Below, one piece after another: positions 1 to 9,480 of a stretch of 64,000 nt of DNA. How positions within the stretch are numbered: position 1 is the stretch's first letter; each line of letters starts with the position of its first letter. Made by a program: the position numbers and the translations under genes. This stretch comes from Tahibacter harae. Lineage in GTDB: Bacteria; Pseudomonadota; Gammaproteobacteria; Xanthomonadales; Rhodanobacteraceae. The stretch is taken from the NCBI RefSeq assembly GCF_024437735.1, contig NZ_JANFQO010000027.1:1-64000 (forward strand). Direction: 5' to 3'. Below the pieces are notes generated by a model. It saw nothing but the letters and a program-made list of their open reading frames with translations, was not told the origin of the DNA and did not search any database.

Positions 1-395
1 CGGCATCGTCCGCGCGTGCGGTGCCGCCGGCCGCGGCGGCCGCCGCCAGCGCCGCCGCGCCGGCCGCGCCCACGCTGGCGCAGCAGCTCGCCGGCCGGGT
101 CGCCGAAGGCTGCGCGCTGAACCTGCAGGGCCGCCATGCCCAGGCCCTGGCGGTGCTGGAATCCGCACTGGAATTTCAACGCAGCGAACCGGCGCTGCGC
201 CACAGCGACGACTACCGTGTCGGCGTACTCGCCGCCGCCATCGCCCGCCACGGCGCCGAACCCAGCGCCGATACGCAGGAACGCCTGCAGCACGAACTGA
301 CGCGGGAGTCCTGGCTGGGCTCCGACGCCGCCCGCGCCGCCTGGCGCGAACAGGCCGCCGCGGCCGCGCGGCTGGGCGTAAAGCCCGTGCAATGA
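1..395 (+). CDS. C-terminal part of an unidentified Ala-rich protein
   Basis: The reading frame is open from the left edge to a TGA at 393-395, so this is probably the 3' end of a longer gene; a GTG at 21 could start a 124-residue protein but has no convincing ribosome binding site. The visible part begins with an Ala/Pro-rich linker (about 20 residues), followed by alpha-helical sequence with TPR-like spacing (a GRHAQALAVLESALE stretch) and a charged C-terminus. It contains no catalytic motif I recognise. It converges on cydB with a 78-bp gap. It could be the helical tail of a TPR or regulatory protein, but this is a guess from composition only. Confidence 0.5.
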   Translation, partial: ASSARAVPPAAAAAASAAAPAAPTLAQQLAGRVAEGCALNLQGRHAQALAVLESALEFQRSEPALRHSDDYRVGVLAAAIARHGAEPSADTQERLQHELTRESWLGSDAARAAWREQAAAAARLGVKPVQ

Positions 396-473
396 AGCCG
401 GGGCTGCGCCCGGCAAGGTCGGCGCGGGGGCCGGCGCACGGGGGCGGCCGGCGGAGTTCCCGGCGCGTCTGCC

Positions 474-1484
474 TCAGTGGTAGCCCGCACCTTCGCTCAC
501 CTTGCCGCGGAACACGCGGTAGGAATATGCGGTGTAGGCCAGCACCGCCGGCAACATGATCGCGGTGCCGACCAGGGTGAAGTTCAGGCTGGAAACGGGT
601 GCGGCGGCCTGCCAGATGCTCAGGTGCGGCGGCACGATGTTCGGCCATACGCCCAGCACCAGGCCGAGGAAACCCAGGCCGAAGAAACTCAGGCTCAGTA
701 CGAAGGGCGCCAGCTCGCGGTTGCGCGTCACCGCGAACCACAGCGCGACGGCATTGGCCGCGGTCAGCAGCGGCACAGGCGAGAGGTATAGAAAGTTCGG
801 CAGGGTGAACCAGCGCTGCATCAGCTGCGAATCCAGGAACGGCAGCGACACGCTGACCAGGAACATGCAGCAAATCACAATCATCATCAGCGGCCGGGTC
901 AGGTCGAAGGCGATGCGCTGTACGCGGCCTTCGGTCTTGAGGATCAGCCAGGTCGCGCCGAGCAGGGCGTAGCCGAAGATCAGGGCCACGCCGGTGAGCA
1001 TGGCGAAGGGGCTGAACCAGCCCAGTGCGCCTTCCACGTACTTGCCTTCCTTCAGCGGCATGCCTTCGACCAGGGCGCCGAGGATCACGCCCTGGGCGAA
1101 CGCCGCCGCCAGCGAGCCCAGATGGAAGGCCGCGCCCCAGACCCAGCGCGAACGTTCGGCCTTGAAGCGGAATTCAAACGCGACGCCGCGGAAGATCAGC
1201 GCAATCACCATCAGCAGTATCGGCAGGTACAGCGCCGACAGCAGCAGCGAATACGCCTTGGGAAACGCGGCGAACAGGCCCACGCCGCCCAGCACCAGCC
1301 AGGTCTCGTTGCCATCCCAGATGGGCGCGGCGGTATTCATCATCAGGTCGCGCTGGTGTTCGTCGTCGGCGAACGGGGAAAGTATGCCCAGGCCCAGCAC
1401 GAAGCCGTCCAGCAGCACGTACATCAGCACGCCGAAGCCGATGATGAAGAACCACACCACGGGCAGCACTTCCTGCAGGCTCAT
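474..1484 (-). CDS. cydB: Cytochrome bd-type quinol oxidase subunit II
   Basis: Subunit II of a bd-type terminal oxidase, which reduces O2 to water with quinol electrons in the inner membrane. The 336-residue product starts at the ATG complementary to 1482-1484 and has the standard CydB opening with a long first transmembrane segment, the WDGNETWL motif near residue 57, and eight or nine hydrophobic segments. The start codon overlaps the cydA stop by 4 bp (ATGA), so the two are translationally coupled. No cydX-like small ORF fits in the 78 bp downstream, which agrees with a CIO-type (cyanide-insensitive) oxidase, although CydX could be encoded elsewhere. Family assignment is secure; the CIO subtype is inferred from cydA. 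Confidence 0.96.
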   Translation of the reverse strand: MSLQEVLPVVWFFIIGFGVLMYVLLDGFVLGLGILSPFADDEHQRDLMMNTAAPIWDGNETWLVLGGVGLFAAFPKAYSLLLSALYLPILLMVIALIFRGVAFEFRFKAERSRWVWGAAFHLGSLAAAFAQGVILGALVEGMPLKEGKYVEGALGWFSPFAMLTGVALIFGYALLGATWLILKTEGRVQRIAFDLTRPLMMIVICCMFLVSVSLPFLDSQLMQRWFTLPNFLYLSPVPLLTAANAVALWFAVTRNRELAPFVLSLSFFGLGFLGLVLGVWPNIVPPHLSIWQAAAPVSSLNFTLVGTAIMLPAVLAYTAYSYRVFRGKVSEGAGYH

Positions 1485-2863
1485 GCGTTTTCTCCCACCG
1501 GCGGCGCGGCGGACAGCGGCCGCGCCGGCGTCGCCTCGGGTTCCACCCGCGGCGGCGCCTGTTTCGGCCCGGCGGCGAACAGACGGTACAAGTACCAGAT
1601 GCCAAAACCGAACACGATGGCGTAGACCACGACGAAGCTCGTCAGCGAGATCGCCACGCTGACCAGGTCCACGCCGCTGAAGGCGTCGCGGGTGCGCATC
1701 AGGCCGTAGATCACCCAGGGCTGGCGGCCGATCTCGGTCACGTACCAGCCGGCCAGCACGGCGACGAAGCCCGCCGGCAGCATGGCGGCGAAGACGCGCA
1801 GGAAACCGCGCTGCGTGAACAGGCGGCCGCGCCACCACAGCAGCAGACCCCAGGCGGCCAGGCCCAGCATGGCGAAGCCCAGGCCGACCATGACGCGGAA
1901 GGCGAAGAACACCGGCTTCACCGGCGGGCGGTCGCCGGGCGCGAAATCCTTCAGGCCCTTGACCTCGCCGTCCAGCGAATGGGTCAGGATCAGGCTGCCC
2001 AGATACGGCACGTCCACGGCGTAGCGATTGGTTTCCGCGGCTTCGTCCGGCCAGGCGAACAGGGTCAGCGGCACGTGCGTCTCGGTTTCCCAGCGTGCTT
2101 CGATCGCGGCCAGCTTGGCCGGCTGGTGTTCGCGCACGTTCAGGCCGTGCAGGTCGCCGGCGACGATCTGCAGCGGCACGACGATGGCGATGAAGGCGAC
2201 CGCGCAGCGCAGCATCACCTGCGCCTTGTCCTGCCATCGACCGCGCAGCAGGTAGATCGCCGCGCTGCCGCCGACCACGAAGGCGGTGGTGATGAAGGCG
2301 GCCAGCACCATGTGCGTCAGGCGGTACGGGAAAGACGGATTGAAGATCACCGCCCACCAGTCCACGGGCTGATAGCTGCCGTCGATGAACTGATGTCCGG
2401 CCGGCGTATGCATCCAGCTGGAGGCGGAGAGGATCCAGAACGAAGACACCAGCGTGCCCAGCGCAACCATGCAGGTGGCGAGGAAATGGGTGCGGTCGCT
2501 GACCTTGCGCCAGCCGAACAGCATCACGCCGAGGAAGGTGGCTTCGAGGAAGAACGCGGTGAGCACTTCATAGCTCAGCAGCGGGCCGAGTATGCCGCCG
2601 GCCTGCTCGCTCAGGCGCGCCCAGTTCGTGCCGAACTGGAAGCTCATCACGATGCCCGAGACCACGCCCATGCCGAAGACGACGGCGAAGATCTTGAGCC
2701 AGAAGAAGTACAGGTCGCGCCACAGGTCGCTGCGGCTGCGCAGCCACATGGCTTCGATGAAGGCGAGCCAGCTCGCCAGGCCTATGGAAAAGGCCGGAAA
2801 CAGCACATGAAACGAAATCACGAATCCGAACTGGATGCGTGAGAGGAACTCGGCGTCAGCCAT
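1481..2863 (-). CDS. cydA: Cytochrome bd-type quinol oxidase subunit I, short Q-loop
   Basis: Subunit I binds the three haems and the quinol. I chose the ATG complementary to 2861-2863, giving 460 residues, because the protein then begins with the family N-terminus and places His19 at the position of the haem b595 ligand; the frame stays open upstream but with non-membrane sequence. The GWYVTEIGRQPW motif of subunit I is present. At 460 residues it is about 60 shorter than E. coli CydA, which is what a short Q-loop (CioA-type) looks like. It is first in a two-gene cydAB operon and diverges from mprF across a 242-bp spacer in which I could not find an FNR/Anr box (TTGAT-N4-ATCAA). Confidence 0.96.
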   Translation of the reverse strand: MADAEFLSRIQFGFVISFHVLFPAFSIGLASWLAFIEAMWLRSRSDLWRDLYFFWLKIFAVVFGMGVVSGIVMSFQFGTNWARLSEQAGGILGPLLSYEVLTAFFLEATFLGVMLFGWRKVSDRTHFLATCMVALGTLVSSFWILSASSWMHTPAGHQFIDGSYQPVDWWAVIFNPSFPYRLTHMVLAAFITTAFVVGGSAAIYLLRGRWQDKAQVMLRCAVAFIAIVVPLQIVAGDLHGLNVREHQPAKLAAIEARWETETHVPLTLFAWPDEAAETNRYAVDVPYLGSLILTHSLDGEVKGLKDFAPGDRPPVKPVFFAFRVMVGLGFAMLGLAAWGLLLWWRGRLFTQRGFLRVFAAMLPAGFVAVLAGWYVTEIGRQPWVIYGLMRTRDAFSGVDLVSVAISLTSFVVVYAIVFGFGIWYLYRLFAAGPKQAPPRVEPEATPARPLSAAPPVGENA

Positions 2864-3105
2864 GGCTTGCTCCACTGCGGCATGGTCCGCGCCCGCGGCG
2901 GTGCGACTTCGCGCCGCCGCGCCTGCCGCGGAGGGATTCCGCCGGCGGCTACGGGTCCATGTCCTGCCGGCCTCATGCCGGTGTTTTGTCGTTTGCTTGC
3001 GCGGCATTATCCTCCCGCCGCAACGCCGACGCAGGCGCTGCGGCAACTTGCCGCGTCGTTCGCGGTCGAGGCAGTCCGCTGCTTTCCAGCCGACGAGATG
3101 CAGGC

Positions 3106-5736
3106 ATGACGCTTACGGTCACGGATGAAACCGCCGCTCCCGCTCCCGCGCCCGCGCGCCGCCAGGCGCTGTTGCGCTGGCTGGTGCCGCTGGGCTTCCT
3201 CGCCCTCACCGCCTGGCTGGTCTGGCGCGAACTGGCCAGCTTCGACCTGGTGCAGGTGCAGCGCACCCTGGTCGGCGTACCCACCTTGCCCGCGCTGGGC
3301 ATCGCGCTGTTCGCACTGGCTTCGGTCTGTCTCACCGGCCTGGTCGATCTGCGCATCGCGCGCTGGCTGAAGCTGACGCTGCGCGGCGGCGAGCTGCTGC
3401 GCCTGGCCCTGGTCGCCAATGCACTGGCCAATACCATCAGCCTTTCCGGCGCCATGGGCGCCGGCGTGCGCCTGATGGGGCTCAGCGGCCGCGGTGTGGA
3501 TCTGCCGCGCGCGGCGACCCTGATCGGCATGCAGGCGCTGGCCCTGCCGCTGGGCCTGTCGCTGCTGGTCGCCTTCAGCCTGCTCAGCGGCAACCTGCCA
3601 CTGATACCGGGCACGGCGGTGCGCTGGCTGGCCATCGCCGTGCTCGTCGCCGCGGCGCTGTATCTGCCGCTGTATTTCGTGCTGACCCAGCAGCGCCGCC
3701 TGATGCGCTGGCTGCCGCCGGAGCAGCCGCTGCCGGGCTGGCGCCTGCGCCTGGAGCTGGCGGCGATCTCGCTGCTGGATTGGCTGCTGGCGGCAGCCAC
3801 TTTGTATATCTGTCTACATGTCAGCGGCGCCGCGGTAGCGCCGGCGGAATTGCTGCTGGCCTTCGCGGCGGCTTCGGTGCTGGGCCTGGTCAGCCTGGTG
3901 CCCGGCGGCCTGGGCGTATTCGACGGCCTGCTGCTGATCGCGCTGGGCCAGGCGGGACATGACCAGGCCGCGGTGGTATCGGGACTGTTCCTGTTCCGCC
4001 TGGCCTACTACCTGCTGCCCTTGTTCGTCGGCTTGTATCTGGGTTCGGGCCTGCTCACCGACCGCCTGCCGCTGCTCAACCGCCTGCGCGAACGCCTGGC
4101 CGGCCATCCGCTGTTCGGCCTGCTGCAGCTGCCGGCAAGCTTGCTGGCAGACCTGGGCATACGCCTGCTCGCCGTGTTCACCTTCGCCGCCGGCGCCCTG
4201 CTGCTGGCCTCGGCCGCGATCCCCGCGCTGCACGAACGCCTGCGCGCCGCCGGCCAGTATCTTTCGCTGCTGACGCTGGAAAGCAGCTACTGGCTCAGCG
4301 TGGTCACCGGCGTACTGTTGCTGGGCCTGGCCCGCGGCATAGACGGGCGCGTGCGGGTGGCGTACCGGCTGACCCAGTTCGTGCTCGCGCTGAGCGCCCT
4401 GCTCGCCCTGGCCAAGGGCCTGCATTACGGCGAGGCGCTGTTCCTGCTCGCCGTCGCGCTGCTGCTGCGTTCGCGCAAGAACGCCTTCAGCCAGCGCGCC
4501 ATGCACCTGGGCTCGGTCACCACGGCAGGCTGGATCGCCGGCCTGGCGGCGGTCGTCGTGGTGTTCTTCGCCGTGGGCGTGGCCGCGGTGCTCGGCGACG
4601 ATTCCTTCGATCTGTTCTACGTCGGTTTCGGCGAACATTCCTCGCGCTTGGCCCGCGGCCTGGTCGCGGCCGCGCTGGGCGTGGCGATCTACCTGATCTG
4701 GCAGAGCTTCGCCGTGCGCCGGCCGCAGCCGGCATTGCCGCAACGTACAGAACTGGAAGAAGCGCGCGAGCTGTACCAGCACCACGGCGGCGGCGAATTC
4801 GGCCATCTCACCCTGATGGGCGACAAATCCCTGTTCTGGGCCGGCGACCGCCAGGCCCTGATCGCCTACGGCACCATACGCGACCGCCTGGTCGCGCTGG
4901 GTTCGCCCTGCGGCAAGGACAGCGCGATTTCCCGCGCCATCCTCGATTTCCGCCGCTTCGCCGACAGCCAGGACCGCGTGCCGGTGTTCTACGAAGTGCT
5001 GGAGCCGGAGCTGTCGCGCTTCCACGACCACGGCTTCGACCTGTTCAAGCTGGGCGAGCTGGCGACAATACGACTGGCCGAGTTCAACCTGTCCGGCAAG
5101 CGCTGGGAAGATCTGCGCCAGGCGGTGAACCGCTCGACCAAGGAACAGCTGCGCTTCGAGCTGCGCACGCCGCCGTTCGACACCGCCCTACTGGCCGATG
5201 TGGAGCGCGTCTCCGACGCCTGGCTCGCCGACAAGGGCGCGAGCGAGAAAGGCTATTCGCTGGGCCGCTACGATCCGGCCTATCTGGAATGGGGCCCGCT
5301 GGCCCTGGTCTACCACGCTGACCAATTGGTCGCCTTCGCCAACGTGCTGCCGCCCTATGGCGGCAACGGCAATGCCAGCGTCGACCTGATGCGCGTAGTA
5401 CCCGGCGCGCCGCGTTCGAGCATGGACCTGCTGTTCGCCCGCGTCATGCAATGGGCGCAGGAACAGAACTTCGAGCGTTTCAGCCTGGGCATGGCGCCGC
5501 TGTCCAATGTCGGCGCCAATCCGTATGCGCGCATCAACGAGCGGCTGGCGGCGCTGGCATTCCGCTACGGCAACAGCCGCTATAACTACCAGGGCATACG
5601 CCGCTACAAGGAGAAGTTCCGGCCGGACTGGACCGGGTCCTATCTGGCGTATCCGCGCGGCGTGTGGGTGCCGGGGCTGCTGGTGGATGTGGCGGCGCTG
5701 GTGGCCGGGGGGTACAGGAAGTTGTTGCGCGGATGA
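3106..5736 (+). CDS. mprF: Phosphatidylglycerol aminoacyltransferase/flippase MprF
   Basis: A bifunctional membrane protein that transfers lysine (or alanine) from aminoacyl-tRNA to phosphatidylglycerol and flips the product, lowering surface negative charge and giving resistance to cationic peptides. The ATG at 3106 gives 876 residues, the usual length, starting just before the first transmembrane segment. Residues about 20-540 are polytopic (roughly 14 hydrophobic segments, including an LVPGGLGVFDG motif typical of the flippase half), and residues about 545-870 are the soluble DUF2156/GNAT-like synthase domain. The frame is open further upstream, but that stretch is Arg-rich and not MprF-like. 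The gene converges on an acvB homologue, its usual functional partner. Whether it uses lysine or alanine cannot be told from sequence by eye. Confidence 0.95.
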   Translation: MTLTVTDETAAPAPAPARRQALLRWLVPLGFLALTAWLVWRELASFDLVQVQRTLVGVPTLPALGIALFALASVCLTGLVDLRIARWLKLTLRGGELLRLALVANALANTISLSGAMGAGVRLMGLSGRGVDLPRAATLIGMQALALPLGLSLLVAFSLLSGNLPLIPGTAVRWLAIAVLVAAALYLPLYFVLTQQRRLMRWLPPEQPLPGWRLRLELAAISLLDWLLAAATLYICLHVSGAAVAPAELLLAFAAASVLGLVSLVPGGLGVFDGLLLIALGQAGHDQAAVVSGLFLFRLAYYLLPLFVGLYLGSGLLTDRLPLLNRLRERLAGHPLFGLLQLPASLLADLGIRLLAVFTFAAGALLLASAAIPALHERLRAAGQYLSLLTLESSYWLSVVTGVLLLGLARGIDGRVRVAYRLTQFVLALSALLALAKGLHYGEALFLLAVALLLRSRKNAFSQRAMHLGSVTTAGWIAGLAAVVVVFFAVGVAAVLGDDSFDLFYVGFGEHSSRLARGLVAAALGVAIYLIWQSFAVRRPQPALPQRTELEEARELYQHHGGGEFGHLTLMGDKSLFWAGDRQALIAYGTIRDRLVALGSPCGKDSAISRAILDFRRFADSQDRVPVFYEVLEPELSRFHDHGFDLFKLGELATIRLAEFNLSGKRWEDLRQAVNRSTKEQLRFELRTPPFDTALLADVERVSDAWLADKGASEKGYSLGRYDPAYLEWGPLALVYHADQLVAFANVLPPYGGNGNASVDLMRVVPGAPRSSMDLLFARVMQWAQEQNFERFSLGMAPLSNVGANPYARINERLAALAFRYGNSRYNYQGIRRYKEKFRPDWTGSYLAYPRGVWVPGLLVDVAALVAGGYRKLLRG

Positions 5737-6127
5737 GGTGTGGGTCCCGGGCCGTGGCAGGGCGAACGGAGCGAGGCCGGTGTGGGATCCGGGTGGAACC
5801 GTTGCAGTGAATTTGTCGACGAAAATTCAGTCGTGCGGCGACGGCTGGACGTCGCCTCCTCACCCCGGTCCGCTCCGCCGAGCGGAGCTTGGCGGAGCGG
5901 GAGTGTCGCGTTTTTTAGTTGTTGCGGCGCTGAGAGAAGGCGGTGTCGTGGACGGATGTCCCTGACAGGCAGCGCTGCCGCCCGCTGCAACCGGGACGGA
6001 AAGGCCCGGCAGCGCCGGCGGCAGGCAGGGCAGCCAAGGCCCGGCGTTGTTGCGCACCGGGCATACGCCTGGCCGGCTGCTCAAGCTGGCTTCTGGCCGC
6101 CCCCGGCAAAGCGCGGTGACTACCCCC
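5737..6127. other. Spacer between convergent mprF and acvB
   Basis: 391 bp without a credible gene. It holds an inverted repeat at 5870-5900, listed separately, and otherwise GC-rich sequence with no promoter-like motif that I can support. Confidence 0.6.
5870..5916 (+). terminator. Stem-loop followed by T6, possible terminator of mprF
   Basis: CCGCTCCGCC (5870-5879) pairs with GGCGGAGCGG (5891-5900) around an 11-nt loop, and TTTTTT follows at 5911-5916. The 10-nt gap between stem and T-run is longer than in a canonical intrinsic terminator, so it may instead be a dispersed palindrome of the kind common in these genomes. Confidence 0.35.
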
Positions 6128-7522
6128 TCAGCGCCGCTGCGGCCAGTGCTGCAGCAGCCGCTGTCCTATCGCGGCGTAGTCGCCGTCGTAGTGATGCCCG
6201 CCGGGCAGATCCAGCGCACTGACCTTGTTGCCGGTCAGCCCGGAACAGGCGCTGTCGTCCTCGTCCCTGCCGTGCAGGCAGAACGCCGGCACGGTACTCC
6301 TGGCCAGTTCGGGCGCGATCGGCAGCGCGCCTTCGTGGTGCGCGCCACCGAACCAGTCGCCGACCTTGATCTCGAACACGGCTTCGTCATCGGGCGAAAT
6401 CATGAATTGCAGGTCGACCTTGTCGCGCGCGGCCTCGGGCAGGCGGTTGTAGACCACGGGAACGAGGCTGGCGCCGAAGGAGTAGCCGACCAGGGCGAAG
6501 CGCGCCCCGGGCTGCTGCGCGGCGTAGTGGCCGATCACGCGCGCGATGGCTTCGGCGGACTGCTCCGGCGTGCGCTGCTGCCAGAAGAATTTCAGCGTGG
6601 AAAAACCGATCACCTGCACGCCGTCTGCGGACAGGGCCTCGGCAACACCCTGGTCCAGGCCGGCCCAGCCGCCGTCGCCGGTCAGCAGCACGGCGATGCG
6701 ACGGCCGTCGCCGCCCGTTGCGGCGACTTCGGTCAGCGGCAGGTCGGCCACGTCCTGCGGCAGCGGTTCGCGCCGGCGCGCCTCGCGCCGGTCCCAGCGC
6801 TGCAGGGTGGCGACCAGGGCCGCGGGCGGGCTCGGTGCCGCGCGCGGATGCAGGCCGGCGATCCAGCGATCCAGCGCCGCGAACTGCGCGCCCAGGCCGT
6901 TGATGTGCGTGCCCGGCGCATAGGGCCGCGCCAGCCACGGCGTGCCCAGGCGCGCCACGGGCACGATGCGGAAGCCGCCGGCGCCGTCGGCCGCGCTGGC
7001 CAGGCCCGCATCGCCGGCGCAGAGCGGCCGCGGCAGGCGCAGGTCGAAGTCATAGCCCAGCGTGGCCAACCCGTCGAAGGTGCCGGCCGGCGCCTGGGCG
7101 GCGACGGCATAGGCCAGGGCCGCGCCGCGTTCCAGCCCCACCAGCCACGGTGCGGAATAGTCGGCCAGGTTCTCGTGGCGCTGGACCCAGTGGCTGACTT
7201 CCTCGACGTGCGCGGCCGGATAGGCGCAATCGCCGGCGATGCCGGCCAGTTCCTTGAGATAGCCGGGAAGGTCTATGCCCACGACCAGGCTGCCGGCCGC
7301 GGCCAGGGCCTCGGCATAGCCGTCTTCGCGCGCGTCCCAGCCGTCGGCGTCGGAAAGGAACAGCAGCGTGCGCGCGGCGCTGCCGGCCGGGCGCGCCAGG
7401 TGCAGGTCGCCGAACAGGCCGTAGTGCAGCGGCGAGGTTGCGGCCGCGGCGGGCGCGGCGGCGGCGATGGCGGCGAGCAGCAGGCAGCGGCGCAGGCAGG
7501 CCGCCAGTTTCCCGGAATCCAC
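6128..7522 (-). CDS. acvB: AcvB/VirJ-type periplasmic serine hydrolase (aminoacyl-PG hydrolase)
   Basis: The likely start is a GTG (complement of 7520-7522) with a strong GGAGG nine bases upstream; the frame is open further but runs antisense-like into pepP. The product has 464 residues: a signal peptide (basic LRR, then an Ala/Leu core ending near residue 28), a first alpha/beta-hydrolase-like domain without a nucleophile I can identify, and a C-terminal VirJ domain (about residues 245-464) with LTGDGGWAGLD and the nucleophile elbow GYSFGAS. Length and two-domain plan match AcvB of Agrobacterium, which hydrolyses lysyl-phosphatidylglycerol in the periplasm. Its position tail-to-tail with mprF fits the lpiA/acvB partnership, although here the two are not co-transcribed. 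Substrate is inferred. Confidence 0.85.
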   Translation of the reverse strand: MDSGKLAACLRRCLLLAAIAAAAPAAAATSPLHYGLFGDLHLARPAGSAARTLLFLSDADGWDAREDGYAEALAAAGSLVVGIDLPGYLKELAGIAGDCAYPAAHVEEVSHWVQRHENLADYSAPWLVGLERGAALAYAVAAQAPAGTFDGLATLGYDFDLRLPRPLCAGDAGLASAADGAGGFRIVPVARLGTPWLARPYAPGTHINGLGAQFAALDRWIAGLHPRAAPSPPAALVATLQRWDRREARRREPLPQDVADLPLTEVAATGGDGRRIAVLLTGDGGWAGLDQGVAEALSADGVQVIGFSTLKFFWQQRTPEQSAEAIARVIGHYAAQQPGARFALVGYSFGASLVPVVYNRLPEAARDKVDLQFMISPDDEAVFEIKVGDWFGGAHHEGALPIAPELARSTVPAFCLHGRDEDDSACSGLTGNKVSALDLPGGHHYDGDYAAIGQRLLQHWPQRR

Positions 7523-7572
7523 TGATCCAATCCTCCACAAGACACGAAATTCCACGCACCGCGGTGCCGCCG

Positions 7573-8886
7573 CTAGGCCGCGCCGGCCATATGCGCCTCG
7601 ATCTCGGCCACCGTGCGCGGCACGCCCAGGGTCAGTATCTCCGGCGCGCCGCGGGTCACCGCCACGTCGTCCTCGATGCGTATGCCCAGGCCGCGCCAGC
7701 GCGGCTCCACGTCGGCGGCATCCGGCGCGATGTAGATGCCCGGCTCTACCGTCATGACCATGCCCGGCTCCAGCTGGCGCGGCTCGCCGTCGACGCGGTA
7801 GTCGCCGACGTCGTGCACGTCCAGGCCCAGCCAGTGGCCGGTCTTGTGCGGGAAGAAGCGCTTGTACGCGCCGCTGGCGACGGCCGCGGCGGGCTTGCCC
7901 GGCAGCAGGCCCAGCTCGCACAGGCCGGCCGCGATCACCGCCACTGCCGCATCGTGCGGCGCGGTCCAGCCCTTGCCGGCGCGCACCTGGGCGATGGCGG
8001 CGTCCTGCGCGGCCAGCACGATTTCATACAGCGCGCGCTGGTCGGCGCTGAAGCGGCCGCCGACCGGAAAGGTGCGCGTGATGTCGGAGGCATAGCAGGC
8101 GTATTCGGCGCCCGCGTCGATCAGCAGCAGGTCGCCGTCGCGCAGGCGCGCGTTGTTGGCGCGGTAGTGCAGCACGCAGGCATTGGCGCCGCCGCCGACG
8201 ATGGGCTCGTAGGACGGTACCGCGCCGGCGCTGCGAAAGGCGTGGATCAGCTCGGCCTCGACCTGGTGCTCGAACAGGCCGGGTTTTGCCGCGCGCATCG
8301 CCCGGCGATGGCCTTCGCCGGCGATGGCCGCGGCCTGGCGCATCAGCGCCAGTTCGTCGCGCGACTTGAACAGGCGCAGGTCGTGCAGCAGGTGCGACAG
8401 GGCGACGAATTCGTGCGGCGCCCGCGCCAGCGGCCCGCGCAGCGTCTGCACGCGCTTGATCCAGCCGATCAGCTTGAGATCGAACTCGCTGTCACGGCCG
8501 AAGTGGTAGTAGACGCGGCTGCGGCCTTCGATCAGGCCGGGCAGGATGTCGTCGATGTCCTCGACCGGGAAGGCATCGTCCAGTCCGCAGGCCTCGACCG
8601 CGCCCTCCGGGCCCAGGCGCGGCCCGTCCCAGGCTTCGCGCACCGGGTCGCGCTCGCGGCAGAACAGGATGGTCTCGGCCGGCTGGCGCCCGGGCAGCAG
8701 GGCGAGCACGGCGTCGGGCTCGGGAAAGCCGCAGAGATAGTGGAAATCGCTGTCCTGGCGGTAGGGATAGGTCGCATCGTTGTTGCGGATGCGCTCCGGC
8801 GCCGCCGGTACGATGACGATGGCGTCGTTGCCGGCCAGGCGCATGAGCTGGCGGCGCCGGCGCGCGTATTCGCGGTTGCCGATCAC
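7573..8886 (-). CDS. pepP: Xaa-Pro aminopeptidase
   Basis: Cytoplasmic dinuclear-metal aminopeptidase that removes N-terminal residues preceding proline. It has 437 residues and starts at a GTG (complement of 8884-8886) 12 bp after the ygfB stop, with GAGG upstream. The N-terminal AMP_N domain (about 1-160) is followed by the pita-bread M24 domain carrying all metal ligands: Asp in LLIDAGAEY, Asp in ASDITRTFPV, His in HKTGHWLGLDVHD, Glu in TVEPGIY and Glu in IRIEDD. It is the second gene of the ygfB-pepP unit seen in many gammaproteobacteria. The ubiH gene that often follows is absent here; acvB comes next, 50 bp away and in the same direction, so it may belong to this transcript. Confidence 0.97.
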   Translation of the reverse strand: MIGNREYARRRRQLMRLAGNDAIVIVPAAPERIRNNDATYPYRQDSDFHYLCGFPEPDAVLALLPGRQPAETILFCRERDPVREAWDGPRLGPEGAVEACGLDDAFPVEDIDDILPGLIEGRSRVYYHFGRDSEFDLKLIGWIKRVQTLRGPLARAPHEFVALSHLLHDLRLFKSRDELALMRQAAAIAGEGHRRAMRAAKPGLFEHQVEAELIHAFRSAGAVPSYEPIVGGGANACVLHYRANNARLRDGDLLLIDAGAEYACYASDITRTFPVGGRFSADQRALYEIVLAAQDAAIAQVRAGKGWTAPHDAAVAVIAAGLCELGLLPGKPAAAVASGAYKRFFPHKTGHWLGLDVHDVGDYRVDGEPRQLEPGMVMTVEPGIYIAPDAADVEPRWRGLGIRIEDDVAVTRGAPEILTLGVPRTVAEIEAHMAGAA

Positions 8887-8898
8887 GCGGCGGCGCCC

Positions 8899-9480
8899 TC
8901 AGTGCAGCCGCTGGTCCGCGCCGCCCGGTGCGGGCGCCGCGGCCGCGGCCAGCTCGGCGTGCAGCAGCAGCACGCTGACGCGGATGAATTCCAGCACTTC
9001 GGTGAGGGCGCTCTCGTCTTCCTCGGCGTCCTCGTATTCAAAGCTGGAGGAAGCGATGGTGGCGAAATCGCGCAGGATCTCGCCGGCGTCCTCGGACAGG
9101 CCGCGCTGGGCGTTGACCCCGGCCAGGCCCAGGCCGCCGAGGAAGCCGCGGCACCACTGCACCAGGGCTTCGGCGCGTTCGGTCAGCGGATCGTCGTCGT
9201 CGGGCAGCAGCGGCTCGAAGGTGAAGCCCGCCGCATCGAGCTGGGCGCGGCAGTCGCGGAACAGGCGCTCCAGCAGTTCCATGCGCGCGGCGGTGGTGGC
9301 GGCGGGATCGGGTTCCAGCTCCAGCCGCTGCAGCCAGTTGCGCGGCGAGGCGATGCCGCCGCCGCAGAGATAGCCGGTGAGCGAGCCGTGCAGATCGCTG
9401 GCGGCGACGCCAAAGCGGAGTTCGTCGAGAACCAGACCCAGCTCGGCGTGGGTGATGGCGGTGGCGGGGGTGTTGCGCAT
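8899..9480 (-). CDS. ygfB: UPF0149 family protein YgfB
   Basis: All-helical protein of the UPF0149/YgfB-YecA family, 193 residues. The ATG complementary to 9478-9480 has GGAG upstream and gives the family N-terminus. A GSLTGYLCGG motif near residue 33, a WCRGFLGGLGL motif and a Glu-rich segment (FEYEDAEEDES) are typical. YgfB in Pseudomonas acts on expression of ampDh3 and tolerance to beta-lactams, but the role is not established across the family. It precedes pepP with 12 bp between them. A TACAAT hexamer on the minus strand (9591-9596) could be the -10 of the operon promoter, with a poor -35. Confidence 0.9.
   Translation of the reverse strand: MRNTPATAITHAELGLVLDELRFGVAASDLHGSLTGYLCGGGIASPRNWLQRLELEPDPAATTAARMELLERLFRDCRAQLDAAGFTFEPLLPDDDDPLTERAEALVQWCRGFLGGLGLAGVNAQRGLSEDAGEILRDFATIASSSFEYEDAEEDESALTEVLEFIRVSVLLLHAELAAAAAPAPGGADQRLH

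Noticed and set aside
2864..3105. Possible FNR/Anr box controlling cydAB.
   Set aside because: No TTGAT-N4-ATCAA-like sequence could be found in the spacer.
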